The notes under the pieces are model-generated. The model had not been told where the DNA came from and did no database searches. It saw nothing but the letters and a program-made list of their open reading frames with translations. Source: Selaginella tamariscina (Eukaryota; Streptophyta; Lycopodiopsida; Selaginellales; Selaginellaceae). From it: DNA of 64,000 bases. This document shows positions 11,950 to 23,019 of this stretch, piece after piece (position 1 is the first letter of the stretch; every line of letters begins with the position of its first letter). The DNA is taken from positions 453,732 through 517,731 of the forward strand of contig PUQB01000005.1 of NCBI GenBank assembly GCA_003024785.1, given 5' to 3'. A program made the translations under genes and the position numbers.

Positions 11950-12919
11950 AGTGAACATTGAAGTTTTCCAACTGAACTTCAGCTTCAACTTCACATGTCT
12001 TAAACTTTCTAACTTTAATAGGACATTTTGCCACCTTGTGTCCTGCTTCACCACAATACAAGCATAGATTTTCACTGCGGCGACATTGCTTCTCAACAAC
12101 AGAAAGAGAGCCACGCTTGGATTTCTCAACCTCCATAGGAACTACTCCAAAAGGTGTTGTAGAAACATGTACCACAGCTGTAGGATTGGTTTGCAGGAAT
12201 TGCTAACGGGATCTTTCCTGACGATGCTCGAACAAACGGTTGTTGCAGCAAACGGCTTGTTGCATGATCTCCGCTAATGTTTGGGCATCCAGTAACGTAA
12301 GGAGAAGGCCCTTCACGTCATCCCTCAACCCAAAATGGAAGTGTTTGATCAATGCAGTCTCGTCCCATGGAATGTTCGTGCAAAGTTACTGAAATTTGGA
12401 TGCATAGACAGAAGCTAGTCGGGATCCTTGGGTGAGCTTTTGTAACTTCATGCATGCAGAATAGTACTGATCAGGATTTCCAAAGCAGGCTTCAAAGGCA
12501 GCCACAAAACCTTCAAAGTCTTCCATCAATGGGTTGTCACACTCTAGCAAGGGGGCAACCTAAGCTCGTGGAGATCCAATTAGTAAGGATGCCAAAAGGC
12601 CAACCTTTAGTGCATCAGTCGAGTAGCGGCGTGGTTGCATGCGGATCAAGAGCCGGATCTGATTTAAGAAACCTTGGAAATCGGCACGATTGTCATTGAA
12701 CTTTTTTGACATGCTAATCTTCGACTCCGAAGAAGTGTTTGATGGAGAGGAAACCACGGATGCTTGAGAGAGAGCCTGCACAGCAGCCTTGGAAGATGCA
12801 TCAGCAGCTGCATGCGCTGAGTTGGTGGAACCTTGCAAATCTGTGACCACTTGGCACAAAGTGGCCAGCTCATGAAGCAACATTTGGTGCTCGCGTTGAA
12901 AGTGCTCAAAATCGGCCAT
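11950..12919 (-). pseudogene. Gag of family B
   Basis: The start MADFEHFQREHQML at 12919 is the most likely Gag start. The first frame is open to 12560. Gag-like sequence continues in other frames (EACFGNPDQYYS, LQKLTQGSRLASVYASKF, about 12360-12500), and a zinc knuckle CLYCGEAGHKVAKC lies near 12025-12075. At least three interruptions are present. Confidence 0.8.
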
Positions 12920-13015
12920 GATCTATAAAAGGAAAAACAAAAAGAGGAAACAAAGGAGAAAAACCAAGAAAAAAAAAAAAAAAAAAAGTAACTGGGAATC
13001 AGAGAGTTATGAAAG

Positions 13016-13030
13016 CAATTACTATTAAAC
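13016..13030 (-). other. Candidate self-priming primer-binding site, family B
   Basis: On the minus strand GTTTAATAGTAATTG directly follows the 5' LTR. It does not start with TGG and matches no common tRNA 3' end that I can recognise, but it can pair with CAGTTACTATCAAC in the LTR. AUAGUAAUUG against CAGUUACUAU gives 10 contiguous pairs, one of them G-U. Confidence 0.5.
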
Positions 13031-13444
13031 TGTCAAGCCACGATCCAGGAACCAGGAAGAAAGCAAGGTTCCAAGAACAAGAAGGCTTGACTCAGGAGCA
13101 AGACTTAGGCACAGGACAGATCCAGGGCAAGACAAGAGTAAGAGGCAAAGAGCAAGACATGAACAAGACAAGAACAAGAATGATCGTAGAATGATTGGTG
13201 TTGAGAGTAACTGATTGTACAACAATTAGGTCGGAGCTTTTATGTTCACAACTCCAAGAGCTAATCTAGGCATGAGTGCTAAAAGTGGCTGCATGCATCT
13301 AAAAGTGGTTATGTGCATGCAGAGGCTAAAACAAGTCCACATGTCCTCTAGGCATATCCTGTAGGAATATTCTGCAGGCATATCCTGTATTCTGTATCCT
13401 ATATCCTATATCTGGAATCCTGCATCCTATATTAGGTCGTGACA
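13031..13444 (-). repeat. 5' LTR of family B
   Basis: The 414-bp LTR begins TGTCAAGCC and ends GTCGTGACA on the + strand. It is followed by the target duplication ACTTC. Confidence 0.9.
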
Positions 13445-13449
13445 ACTTC

Positions 13450-14297
13450 AAGCTCACATGGTTGAAGCCTTTAAAATGGAACAATAATGGAGTAGATGGA
13501 TGTGTTAGCTGATTTAATGGCTGATGGCAAACTACATACTAACAACAATAGTCCCATCTCTCCTTTTCATCTCAAGACAATGGAGCTGAAGACAATCAGA
13601 CACTTCAAATAGTGGTTGGGAATACACTGCCATAAATTGGGTTGGACCTTGGCTCCAGCATACAAAGCAGTCAACAAATATTTATAGGTGACAAACGACG
13701 ATATGCTTGCCCAATGGATAAACCAATTAAGAGATTTGAGCAAGAATTTATTACACGCCAATGCCAAAAAGAAGAACATCGTGATGACGACTTCTCTTAT
13801 GGCAATCCTTCAGCAGCGGAGAACCGAGTTGAACCTAATAAAGGAGGACATTATAAATCATGACAAGCCCTATAGATGTTTGCTGTTGGAGTCGGATACT
13901 TTATGGGGTAACATTACTGCATTCAGAAAACCTTTTCAAATATTCATGATGGATTAGTGAGTATCAAAAAATCCATCTTCAAATAGGGCACTAAAAAATT
14001 TGGTGAAGAAGCTTAGCCGTGTAAGCATGTACAAAGAAGGTATTTAGTATTTAATTTTTACACACTTACTTGATACCTATATCTTCAAGTATTTATTTTT
14101 TGATTTTTGCTCATGTCAGTGATACCTTCACCTTCATCTTCACTAAGAAGAACATATATCATTGGACTGGATTTTACATGAATGATCCTGATCCTATGTG
14201 TATTAATACATTTGTTCACTTGGTTGTCAGGAATGCGCCCAACAATTTTAAACTTCCAAATGACTAGCCAAGCATCTGCCTTTGTTCCAACGGGTCT
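13450..14297 (+). other. AT-rich decayed host segment between insertions
   Basis: The longest frame, 13688-13957 (89 aa, with MLAQWINQLRDLSKNLLHA and LLLESDTLWGNITAF), ends in a stop. A second, 14070-14267, contains IYHWTGFYMNDPDP and TFVHLVVRNAPNNFKLP and ends just before the solo LTR. These could be the N-terminal and middle parts of the methyltransferase-like locus that continues at 15269. I cannot prove this from sequence alone. Confidence 0.35.
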
Positions 14298-15268
14298 TGT
14301 CATAGTTTTTACTATAACTTAACCCTTTATTTTGGAGGTTGGTTGTTGTCACCTATGGTACTATGTTAATGGGCCCTAGATGTAGTAGGAAACAGGCTCA
14401 CTTAGTTCTCTTAAGTATATAATGATGGTCCGGCTGGGTGTCATTAGGTATTTATAAAAAGTTTTAATCGAAGCTAGAACTTACTTTCTAGAAAACTCTC
14501 CCCCGAGTTAACATTTTCAATTAGGTTTCCTTAGTATAGCTTGTCAAAAAAAGTTAGGGACACCCCTAGGGTTGCTCTAAACCCATGCCCTAATACCCCA
14601 TGGGGTAAGGGTTAGGGTTAGGGTTAAAGTTAGGTCTTCTCAGCATTCCGTGCTAACCCATTTACTCAAATAGGAAAACAAGGGGGGCGGGGGGGGTCCA
14701 TCACATAAATAAGGATGTAGGGAGAGTTCTTGGGTTTAAAAGAGAGCTTGTTATTCTTTACTGGTGAAACTTAAGCTTGTGTTGTCAAGGCACAACTCTT
14801 CGTTGTGCCACCTTAACTTCTATATAACATGGGTACGTCCTACCTTAACTTCCACATTACAAGGGTACATCTCATCTTCGAGTTAGCCTACCCTTATCAT
14901 TGATAGGATTGCCCTTGTGACCAAGTATGTCACATTCAAGAAGTTAATCAATTCTTTGGTTTGTTAACCCGCTCGTAAGCCTAGAAAGAATTGCTCGAGT
15001 TCACGTTTCATAAGAATAGTGGATGAGGCTTGCTCTAATTGCCTCAACCACACCAAGCTAGGAATTGTACTTGTAGCTTGACTAGCCCACACTTCCTAAC
15101 TCATAATGTGAACATTGACCATGGACTTGGTTAACTAGGGATGTGAGTTCCTAGGAGACGGGTTCCTAACATGAGTTACTTTACTAGATTTTATGGGGTT
15201 TTCAGAGAGAGATTCCAAGGTTGGCATTTGGCAAGCCACCTTTGTGGCACCAAGTAAAACCTTTAACA
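14298..15268 (+). repeat. Solo LTR of family C
   Basis: The 971-bp LTR runs from TGTCATAG to TTTAACA and resembles both LTRs of the complete family C element, but is more diverged. Flanks GGTCT (14293-14297) and GGCCT (15269-15273) form a 5-bp target duplication with one mismatch. This fits a solo LTR left by recombination between two LTRs. Confidence 0.85.
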
Positions 15269-15797
15269 GGCCTAAACCTCCATCTGATACACCAATAGCC
15301 AAGAGAAGCGTATTTGGCAATGTACGTTATCCAAACATTACAATTCATGTTACACGCAACATCCTCAACTTAATTAGGGGTCCTCCCAGTGACACCTAGG
15401 TTTTTGACTACTGCAGTAAGGGTTCCATCTTGAAGGAGTGTTACCTTCAGGATACATGTGTATTTGTCGTTGAAAAGGATAAGACCATGGTTGAGGACTT
15501 AAATAAGTGGATACATAAGTTCTCAATTGACTACCTCAACAAACCCATACAGAAGTATTTGGGAAAGTTCCCTCTGAGAAATGCGAGAGCTTTGAGAAGG
15601 AATCTAGTTCAATGTCAAAATTTAAGAACGATTCTGAACCAAATATCACAAAGGAAGTTATCTCAAGGAGCATAAAACTTTTAATTACTCCGTTGAGCAT
15701 GGAAACATTAGCAGAAGAAATCGATGATGTCAAACAATTTCCCAAGCGGTTAAAACCTTTTTCATCCAACTCAGAAGAAGATGAATTGTTAGAGTGA
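15269..15797 (+). pseudogene. Fragment resembling an N6/N4 DNA methyltransferase C-terminal part
   Basis: After the solo LTR, one frame reads SDTPIAKRSVFGNVRYPN, HVTRNILNLIRG, then an in-frame TAG, then VFDYCSKGSILKECYLQD and VFVVEKDKTMVEDLNKW. The V-F-D-Y-C-S-x-G-S segment followed by an acidic VEKD resembles the AdoMet-binding motif I and motif II of the N6_N4 methylase family, in which this part is C-terminal. The TAG sits where CAG would give Q, as expected from C-to-T decay. A further shift near 15555 leads to an open tail (EKCESFEKESSSMSKF to EEDELLE) ending at 15797. The family call is tentative. The locus is broken by the solo LTR. Confidence 0.35.
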
Positions 15798-16680
15798 CAA
15801 ATAGTTATAAATGAGTGTAACATAAGGCATTTTTGTATATTTGTGTATATTTGTACATAAATTAAATTACCAAGGACTAAATAAACTTTTAGTTCAAACA
15901 TGAGTCATACATTAATAAGGTAAATAATATACCTTGGTAATTATAATGCTGTAATAAAACAATCGAGAATAAGGATTTTCAACAATGGCATGAGGTAAGA
16001 GAGGAGTATAGCAAAAATTACTTGTGCCACATGTCATAATAACAGAGTTCATGCAGGAAATGTACATCAATGCAACTCAAAACATTGTCACATGCAGACT
16101 ACTTGTCTTGGCAAGTGCATAAGAGGTTTTTGAACCACCATCTTTAACTCCTTCAGTTTCTGCACTACCATTTTTATTGCCTTTAGTTCCTGAACCACTT
16201 TAGCGATAAAAGATGAATGTGAAAGAGACTAAACAAGTGAACTGCATACCATTAAAGAAGTAATGTTGCCCTTTGTTACCCATAGCCGTTGTATTGCTCG
16301 ATGTCAATGGTGTTCTGCTTCATCAACAAAGGCATGAGGACAGGAAAAGAAAAATCAAACATGGAATTTTCATTTATTATCATGGTACATTTTAACATAA
16401 TATCATTTTTCGTTTAGGATTGGACTATCTCTTTCAAAAGCTCAAGGTGATAGATGCGTTTGTGGGGATTTGGTCATGCATGCAGTTTCACAACTTAACA
16501 CCACTGTTGAATTTGCTTAACAAGCACCGTAGTGTTACAAAAGAGGCGATTTTAAAAATTGGATTTTTGACTAACAATTTTGTTATAAACTTCTTAAAAT
16601 TTTATGATGTGAGAAAGAAAAGCAAGCCATATTTCTTCAAGAATGAAAAAATAATTGGCTTTCAATCAATGAACAATGTA
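15798..16680. other. AT-rich segment before the family C element
   Basis: A frame from 16420 to the insertion point (DYLFQKLKVIDAFVGIW, SVTKEAILKIGFLTNNFV) is open for about 90 codons and is cut by the family C insertion at 16686. No family is recognised. The rest is low-complexity AT-rich sequence. Confidence 0.35.
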
Positions 16681-16685
16681 CATAT

Positions 16686-17656
16686 TGTCATAGTTTTTAC
16701 TATGACTCGACCCTTTACTTTGGGGTTTGACTATTGTTACCTACCGAGTTGTGTGGTGAACCCTAGTTGTAGTGAGAAACAGCCCCGCTTAGTGCACTTA
16801 GGTGTTTAGGGGTAGTCCAGCCGGCTGTCACTAGGTACCTCGAGAAACTCTAGGCGAAGGTAGTACTTACCCTCTAGAAAACTCTCCCCCAGTTTGACGT
16901 AGGTTTTCCGTTAAATATAGCTTGTCAAAAAGGGTTAGGGACACCCCTAGGGTTGACCTAACCCTAGGGTTGCCCTAACCCCACGCCCTAATACCCCCCC
17001 TAGGGGTTAGGTTTAGGGTTAGGTTAGGACAACCATTTTCTCTAAGGGCTGGCATTTTTGTGCCAGCCCACTTACTCATTTAGGTAAACAGGGGGGGGGG
17101 GGGGTCCGTCACATAAATAAGGTAGAGTGTATGTAGTGAGGCTTCCTGGGTTCAAAAAGAGCTCGTTAACCTCCTACCGGTGCAAGCTAAGCTTGTGTCG
17201 TCAAGGTGCAACCCTCTGTTGTGCCGCCCAAACTTCCACACGACAGGGGTACAACCCACCCTAGGGTTAGACTATCCTTATCGTTGGCAGGATCTTGCCT
17301 TTGAGACAAGGGCACGTCACTTCCAAGGAGTTAGCCAAATTCCTTGGTCCGAAAACCTGTTCGCAAGCTCAAAGGTATTGCCCGAGTTCACGTTCCGCAG
17401 AACTAGTGGTTGAGGCCTTGCTCCGGCCGCCTCAACCGCGCCAAGCTAGGAACAACACCTATAACTCGGCCAGTCCGTGCATCCTGATTCACAAGGTGAG
17501 TCTCATTTGTGGACTTGGTCAGTTAGGGTTTAAGTTCCTAAGGGTTGGGTTCCTAATACGGGTTGCTTTACCAGATTCCGTGGGGTTTCCAGAGAGGGGA
17601 TTCCAGGGTTGGCACCTGGCAAGCCGCCTTTGTGGCACCAGGTAAAAACTCTGACA
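16686..17656 (+). repeat. 5' LTR of family C
   Basis: The LTR contains a telomere-like inverted motif (CCCTAACCC... and GGTTTAGGGTTAGG) at about 16935-17030, a run of 14 G at 17091-17104, and directly after it ACATAAATAAGG, a possible TATA element. Confidence 0.92.
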
Positions 17657-17658
17657 AT

Positions 17659-17672
17659 TGGTACCGGAGCAA
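17659..17672 (+). other. Primer-binding site of family C
   Basis: TGGTACCGGAGCAA lies 2 bp after the LTR. It matches the initiator-methionine tRNA complement TGGTATCAGAGC at 10 of 12 positions. Confidence 0.7.
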
Positions 17673-17980
17673 GTTCTCTGCGGTCAGTAGGACTACCTTA
17701 AGTCATAGAGTGTTTCAATGTTTAGATAACTCTAAATTCTTGATCTACTCTATCGCTTTGGTTAACATGTCTGTATTCTGCGCAGAGAGTTTGATCCTGT
17801 GAGTTGTCAAACCTCGGAGAACACTTGCTCAGTGAGTCGGCGTGAGATTCTAGGTATGTCCGAAAGTCTTATGCTAGTTCAAGCTGATGTGTGTGGGTGT
17901 ACAACCTGTGCAGGGTGTTTCCAATTACATTGGGAATATTCCAGCATATTCTCCGAGTGTTGAAACTAGGGTTCAATACG

Positions 17981-19192
17981 ATGAGCAAGAAAGCAACCGA
18001 GCCTGAGGCAGAGAGGGCTGTCGCAGAGGCTCAAAATGAGGAGATGGATGAAGCTGATCCAGGTCGACCCCCTAGGGCTAGGCAGGACCTGGTTGGCGTG
18101 AAATAATGATGGATGCCCTAAACGAACTTCGAGGGGATGTCTTGGGGTTGAATGACAGAATCGATAATGTTGCCGTTCGGATTCCAACGAATACGCAGTG
18201 CCAGATGTTCCGCAACCAGACACACGGAAAAAGAAGAAGAAGCATGACTCAGAGTCAGGTTCCTCTGAATCAGATTCTTCGACGGAAGTAGTTGGTGGAG
18301 GTCCCAGTAAATTCAAACCGGTAAAGCCTTCGAATTTCATGGGTTCAAAGGATTACAAGGTTTTGGATGACTGGTTGTATGATATGGAAAGCTATTTCGA
18401 GGCTGCTTCCGTGAGAAAGACAGAAAAGGTTGCATGTGCCAAGCAGTTTCTTAAAGAAGAAGCTAAGACTTGGTGGCGAATTGTTGAAGGTGAACGTGGA
18501 TACCGAAACAGCTGGAAGCACATGAAAAAGGAGATCAAAAAGCAGTATATGCCGGATGATCTCGGTTTGCGATTGCGTGCTGACCTGGCACTTTGTCAAC
18601 AGGGAGTTCGGGGAAGTCCTATGGACCACGTTTATCGATTCGAAAGTGTACGGCGATTGGTGCCAAATATGAGCGATGATGAAGCTCGAAGTTGCTTCAT
18701 GGCTAGCTTGAATGAGAAAACGCGAAGGGAGATCTTAAGGTACAAGCCACAAGCTATCGGGAATGTCAAGAGGCAGCTCAAAAGGTTGCTTATGGCATGT
18801 CGTTAGAAGACTTGTACAAAGGGGAGGAAGCAAAACCTAAACCAAGGAGGTTTCCTCCAAAGTCTGGGTTCAGAAGGTTTGATAGGCGACCAGATCAATC
18901 GCCATCAATTCGAAGTGCAAGTCCCTTTGTTGGCAGTTCCAAGTTTTCGGACACATCAAGACCCACCGGATTTCGGAAACCATTGGCGTTACCACCTCCT
19001 CAGCAGACCAAAGGATCGGCTCCAAAGTCTGCTCCCCCGCGTTCCGCAGGCGGGGTCGTGAAATGTTATAATTGTAACAAGCCTGGTCATTTTGCTAAAG
19101 AGTGTCCGGCACCCTCACAACAATCAGGACATTTCAAGGCGATGGTAGAAGAGGAAGTTGCTGAAGAAACGCTTGAAGAATCCGGAAGATGA
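17981..19192 (+). pseudogene. Gag of family C
   Basis: A start MSKKATEPEAERAVAEAQ is at 17981. The gag domain is in the frame 18198-18806, with FMGSKDYKVLDDWLYDMESY, KEEAKTWWRIVEGERG and GSPMDHVYRFESVRRLVP. The C-terminal part, in the next frame, has a basic proline-rich linker and the zinc knuckle CYNCNKPGHFAKEC at about 19063-19104. Two or three single-base shifts separate the parts. Confidence 0.85.
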
Positions 19193-19802
19193 GTCAGAAG
19201 AGGTAATGTTGTGCCAGACACAACCTGCCTTATTCGCTATTCAAGACAAAACTGACCCTTTGCTATATTTGACAGGAAGGATACGAGGGGACCGAGTCCG
19301 AATGATGATCGATACTGGAGCAACATACAACTTCATATCGACTAGTCTAGCTCGTCGATTGAATTTGGATGTAATAAAGATGTGTGAAATAAAGATCAAT
19401 TTTGGCAAAGGTTCTCAAAATACTAATAATATAGCAAGGGCAGTTCCTGTCCAAATCAAAGATTGGAAGGCTAAGCTAGACTTAGTTGTCTTGAATATGA
19501 CGGGGTTTGACTTTGTTCTGGGTATGGAATGGTTCCATAAACATGTAATCGAAATGAGGGGTTCCGGAGATAATCGAATCACGCTTGCAGCAGATAAAGA
19601 AGCCATTAGAAAAACGACGCTCAGAATGGAAACGCTAACTGATAAGGATTGGAATCCTATGTTCCTTACCTTGACTCAGTTGCGTAAAGCAGTTAGACAT
19701 CGGGAACGTGTGTTTCTTGCAATGGTTTTGGATACTGGTGAAGTCAAAATAGGAGATGGTCAAGAACTGTTCCTAACCTATTTTGGAAGTGAACATGTTT
19801 AG
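19158..19802 (+). pseudogene. Protease of family C
   Basis: The 214-codon frame carries the active-site motif MIDTGATYNFIS and the later FDFVLGMEWFHKH. It overlaps the end of gag in another frame. The protease core looks intact; the frame ends at 19802 before RT. Confidence 0.8.
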
Positions 19803-19899
19803 GATGTGTTACCGGAAGATTTGCCGCCTGAGTTACCTCCACGTCGAGCTGTGGACCACAGATAGAGTTTTGCCAGGTTCGTCTCCACCGGCAAGAGCC

Positions 19900-20640
19900 C
19901 CATATCGGTTAAATCCTCAAGAGTTATTGAATTGAAGAGACAGCTGACGGAATTGTTGGTCGAGGACACATTCGACCTAGTCGATCACCATATGGTGCAC
20001 CGATCTTGTTTGTAATGAAAAAGGATGGTACGATGCGAATGTGTGTGGACTATCGAGCACTGAACGCGATAACTATCAAAAACAAGTATCCTCTTCCGCG
20101 AGTGGACGACTTTTTGATAGACTATCAAAAGCAAAGTATTTTTCAAGAATAGACTTGAGGTCTGGGTACCATCAGATTCGGGTAGCAGAGAATGACATTG
20201 AGAAGACCGCTTTTCGAACGCGTTATGGATCATTTGAGTTTCTAGTCTTGCCATTCGGGTTGTGCAATGCTCCAGCAACTTTTTGCACAATGATGGATGA
20301 TGTGTTTAGAGACTATCTAGACGAGTTCGTGGTGGTGTATATTGATGACATTCTGTTTTCAGTTCGACAATTGAAGAACATGTGGAACACTTAGAAAAAG
20401 TGTTTCAGAGGTTGAGAGAGAACCAGTTGTATGCTAAAGAAAGCAAGTGCGCATTTGGTCAAACCAAGATAGATTTCTTGGGACACTTGATCTCAGGTGG
20501 GGAGGTTGCCATGGACCCAAAGAAAATTCAAGCTATTACTGAGTGGATGACTTAAAAGACGTGCATGAAGTTAGATCATTTCTTGGTCTGACAGGGTATT
20601 ACCGAAGATTCATAAAGGGTTACTCGAAATAGCGGCCCCA
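19900..20640 (+). pseudogene. Reverse transcriptase of family C
   Basis: RT motifs read through shifted frames: [28 protein letters not shown] and [10 protein letters not shown] (catalytic YIDD at about 20338-20349). The frame 20041-20394 covers the palm. A thumb with DFLGHLISGG follows in another frame. It would copy element RNA into cDNA, but is interrupted here. Confidence 0.85.
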
Positions 20641-20699
20641 TTGACAGATCTTACGAAAACATTCCATGGCATTGGACTCCAGAGTGCCAACGTGCATTC

Positions 20700-21249
20700 G
20701 TCAAACTCAAAGAGGCTATCTCTTCTGAGCCAGTTTTGCAGTTGCCCATCTTTGAAGATCCCTTTGAAGTAGAATGTGACGCTTCCGACTTTGCAATTGG
20801 TGGTGTATTGCAACAAAAGGACATCCAGTGTCCTTTTCTCGAAGAAGTTAGATGCCGCGCAAACTCGATGGCCTACTCACGAAAAGGAGATGTATGCTAT
20901 TGTTGCTTCCTTGGAGTATTGGCGTCATTATCTTCCAAGTCATGGCACTGTGGTTTGGACAGATAGTGTAACTCTAAGGTATTTTGAAACGCAGCCGAAG
21001 CTATCACCAAAGTATGCTAGATGGCAGCAGAAGTTGGCACGATTTCAGCCTGAAATCAGACATAAGGCGGGAAAGGACAATGTGGTAGCTGATGCACTCA
21101 GTAGAAAGGGTCATCTTCGTATTATGTCAGCACCCGTGTCAACTTTGGTGGATGAATTTGTGACGGCGTATCCTCAGGACAAGTTTGCAAGGAGCTTTGA
21201 GCCTGGTGGCAAAGAGGAAACAAGTTCATCAATTACGAAGAGATGGTAA
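20700..21249 (+). pseudogene. RNase H of family C
   Basis: Visible motifs are EVECDASDFAIGGVLQQ (frame 20736), then in another frame THEKEMYAIVASLEYWRHYL, VWTDSVTLRYF and GKDNVVADALSRK. One frameshift lies near 20830. Confidence 0.8.
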
Positions 21250-22476
21250 TATTCCAGCAGGAATAGAAAGTCGAATGGATGCACTCAAACAGGCCATTTT
21301 GCAGTACGAGATGGAGTTCTTTATTATAAAGAAAAGAGACTCTATGTTCCAGAAGGGACATGGAGGGAGAGGCTATTAAGAGAGCATCACGACGTTCCTT
21401 TGGCAGGCATGGTGGAAGGCACAAGACGTTGGCTTTGTTGAAACAGGGATTCTATTGGCCGGGTATGATAGACGATGTTGCCAAGTATGTCAAGACATGC
21501 CCCACATGTCAACAAGTGAAAAGTCGTTCGCAAAAACGAGCTGGGAAGTTACAATTTCCAGAGCGGCCATTTCAAAGTGTTACTTTGGACTTTATCATGG
21601 GATTGCCAAAATCTTGTGGTTTCAATGCTCTTATGGTGGTGGTCGATCGATTTTCAAAGGTTGCTCATTTCATTCCAACTGTAGAGACAGTGAATGCAAA
21701 ACAAGCAGCAAAGTTGTTCTTCCACGAAGTCGTAAGAGTGCGGGCTACCGGAAACGATGATCTCAGATCGGGATCCTCGATTTACTGGCAAGTTTTGGGG
21801 AACGTTGTTAAGCAATTTGGACGATGCTGAGTTTAGTACGGCTTATCATCCACAAACGGATGGTCAGACGGAGAGGGTAAACCGACAAGTCGAGGACTAT
21901 CTCAGATGCTATGTTCAAGGTGATCAACTTGATTGGGCTGAACACTTAGATATGGCTGAGATATGTTACAATAACTCGATGCACACTGCAATCGGATGTA
22001 GCCCGATGGAAGTGTTAACTGGGAATAAGGGTGGTATTCCTCAGAGTATGGTGTTACCGAAAGACGATAGCAATCGAGTTCCATCTGTAGCAGAGTTCAC
22101 GGGACAATTGTATCGAACATGGGAAGCTGCTCGTCAAGCGATGGCTGCAGCACAGGAAAGGTATCGTCAGCAGTACGATAAACATCGGCGGGATGTAGAG
22201 TATCAGGTTGGGGATATGGTATTGTTGAGTACCAAAAACCTGAAGGTTCCAACGACTCTTTCGAGGAAGTTTCTATCGCACTACATAGGTCCATACAAGG
22301 TGGTGAAGCAAGTAGGGAAAGTGGCTTATGAGTTAGATCTTCCTCCGGAGTTGGGAACAATACACAATGTGTTTCATGTCAATTTACTCGAGCCATTCCA
22401 CAAGGATGAGAAACATCCGCAGAGATATGAAACTTACGTCCGCCTGAGCTGGGCGATAGAAGGAGTTCGAAGTTGA
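21250..22476 (+). pseudogene. Integrase of family C
   Basis: The zinc-binding part reads GFYWPGMIDDVAKYVKTCPTC. The core has SVTLDFIMGLPK, VVVDRFSKVAHFIP, then after a shift MISDRDPRFTGKFWGTL and YHPQTDGQTERVNRQ. The GPF/Y-like C-terminal module (SHYIGPYKVVKQVG, HNVFHVNLLEPFHK) ends the 239-codon frame. Confidence 0.88.
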
Positions 22477-22608
22477 GTCGATATTGATGCAAAGGATATT
22501 AAATGGACGCGAAAACGTAAACGAGAATATCTTGTAAGTGGAAGGTTACCCGGCATGCGAGTCGACATGGGAACCATTGGAATCTACAGAACGCGATGGA
22601 GATAGTGA
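22477..22608 (+). pseudogene. Chromodomain remnant of family C
   Basis: Three frames together show a chromodomain: ESILMQRILNGRENVNE, then REYLV, then ESTWEPLESTERDGDSE before a stop. Two small indels have split it. This supports placement among chromoviruses. Confidence 0.65.
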
Positions 22609-23001
22609 ATGAGTTTGAGGCAAGGTCTCAAACTGTTAGTAATGATGATAAGAATAAAAAGTTATTTCTTATTAACCAAGGGGCCGCAACAACACTAACT
22701 AGAGGCCTCCAATATAAATTCTAGTTAATAAAGAAATTAACTAAGTGTTGTGTGCGTCGGGTGACAGACTTTGCAGACGTGCAAAAGGTCTCCAAATGAC
22801 TTCTTGTCGCAGGTGGTGCCTCCGGCAGCTGGTTTCGACTCAGTGAACGACGGTTCTGAAGTACTTGGCTTCGCGTAATGCAAGGGGGGTAATAAAACTT
22901 GTGAACTTTTGGCTGACTCCGCATAGAGTGATTATGTTAGTTTTGGTTAATTTTTCTAACTATCTAGTCTTGGAGTTAGACGTCAACGAGGACGTTGACA
23001 T

Positions 23002-23019
23002 TTTCAAAGGCGGGGAGTG
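23002..23019 (+). other. Polypurine tract of family C
   Basis: AAAGGCGGGGAGTG lies immediately before the 3' LTR. Confidence 0.7.

Larger units (their letters stand above)
8422..13444 (-). mobile_element. Complete Tcn1-like chromovirus (Ty3/gypsy), family B
   Basis: The element is bounded by LTRs with TGTCA...TGACA-type ends (right copy exact, left copy starts TATCA) and by a perfect 5-bp target duplication ACTTC at 8417-8421 and 13445-13449. On the minus strand the order is LTR, gag, zinc knuckle, protease, RT, RNase H, integrase, chromodomain, LTR. Several stops occur in gag, and pol has lost the RT YxDD region and part of RNase H. The protease and chromodomain style resembles Tcn1-group chromoviruses described from fungi, mosses and lycophytes; this grouping is inferred from motif recognition only. 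Confidence 0.9.

Noticed and set aside
12988-13012. CTCTGATTCCCA (minus strand) near the family B 5' LTR as an iMet primer site
   Set aside because: It reads in the tRNA sense rather than as its complement, and lies too far from the LTR.
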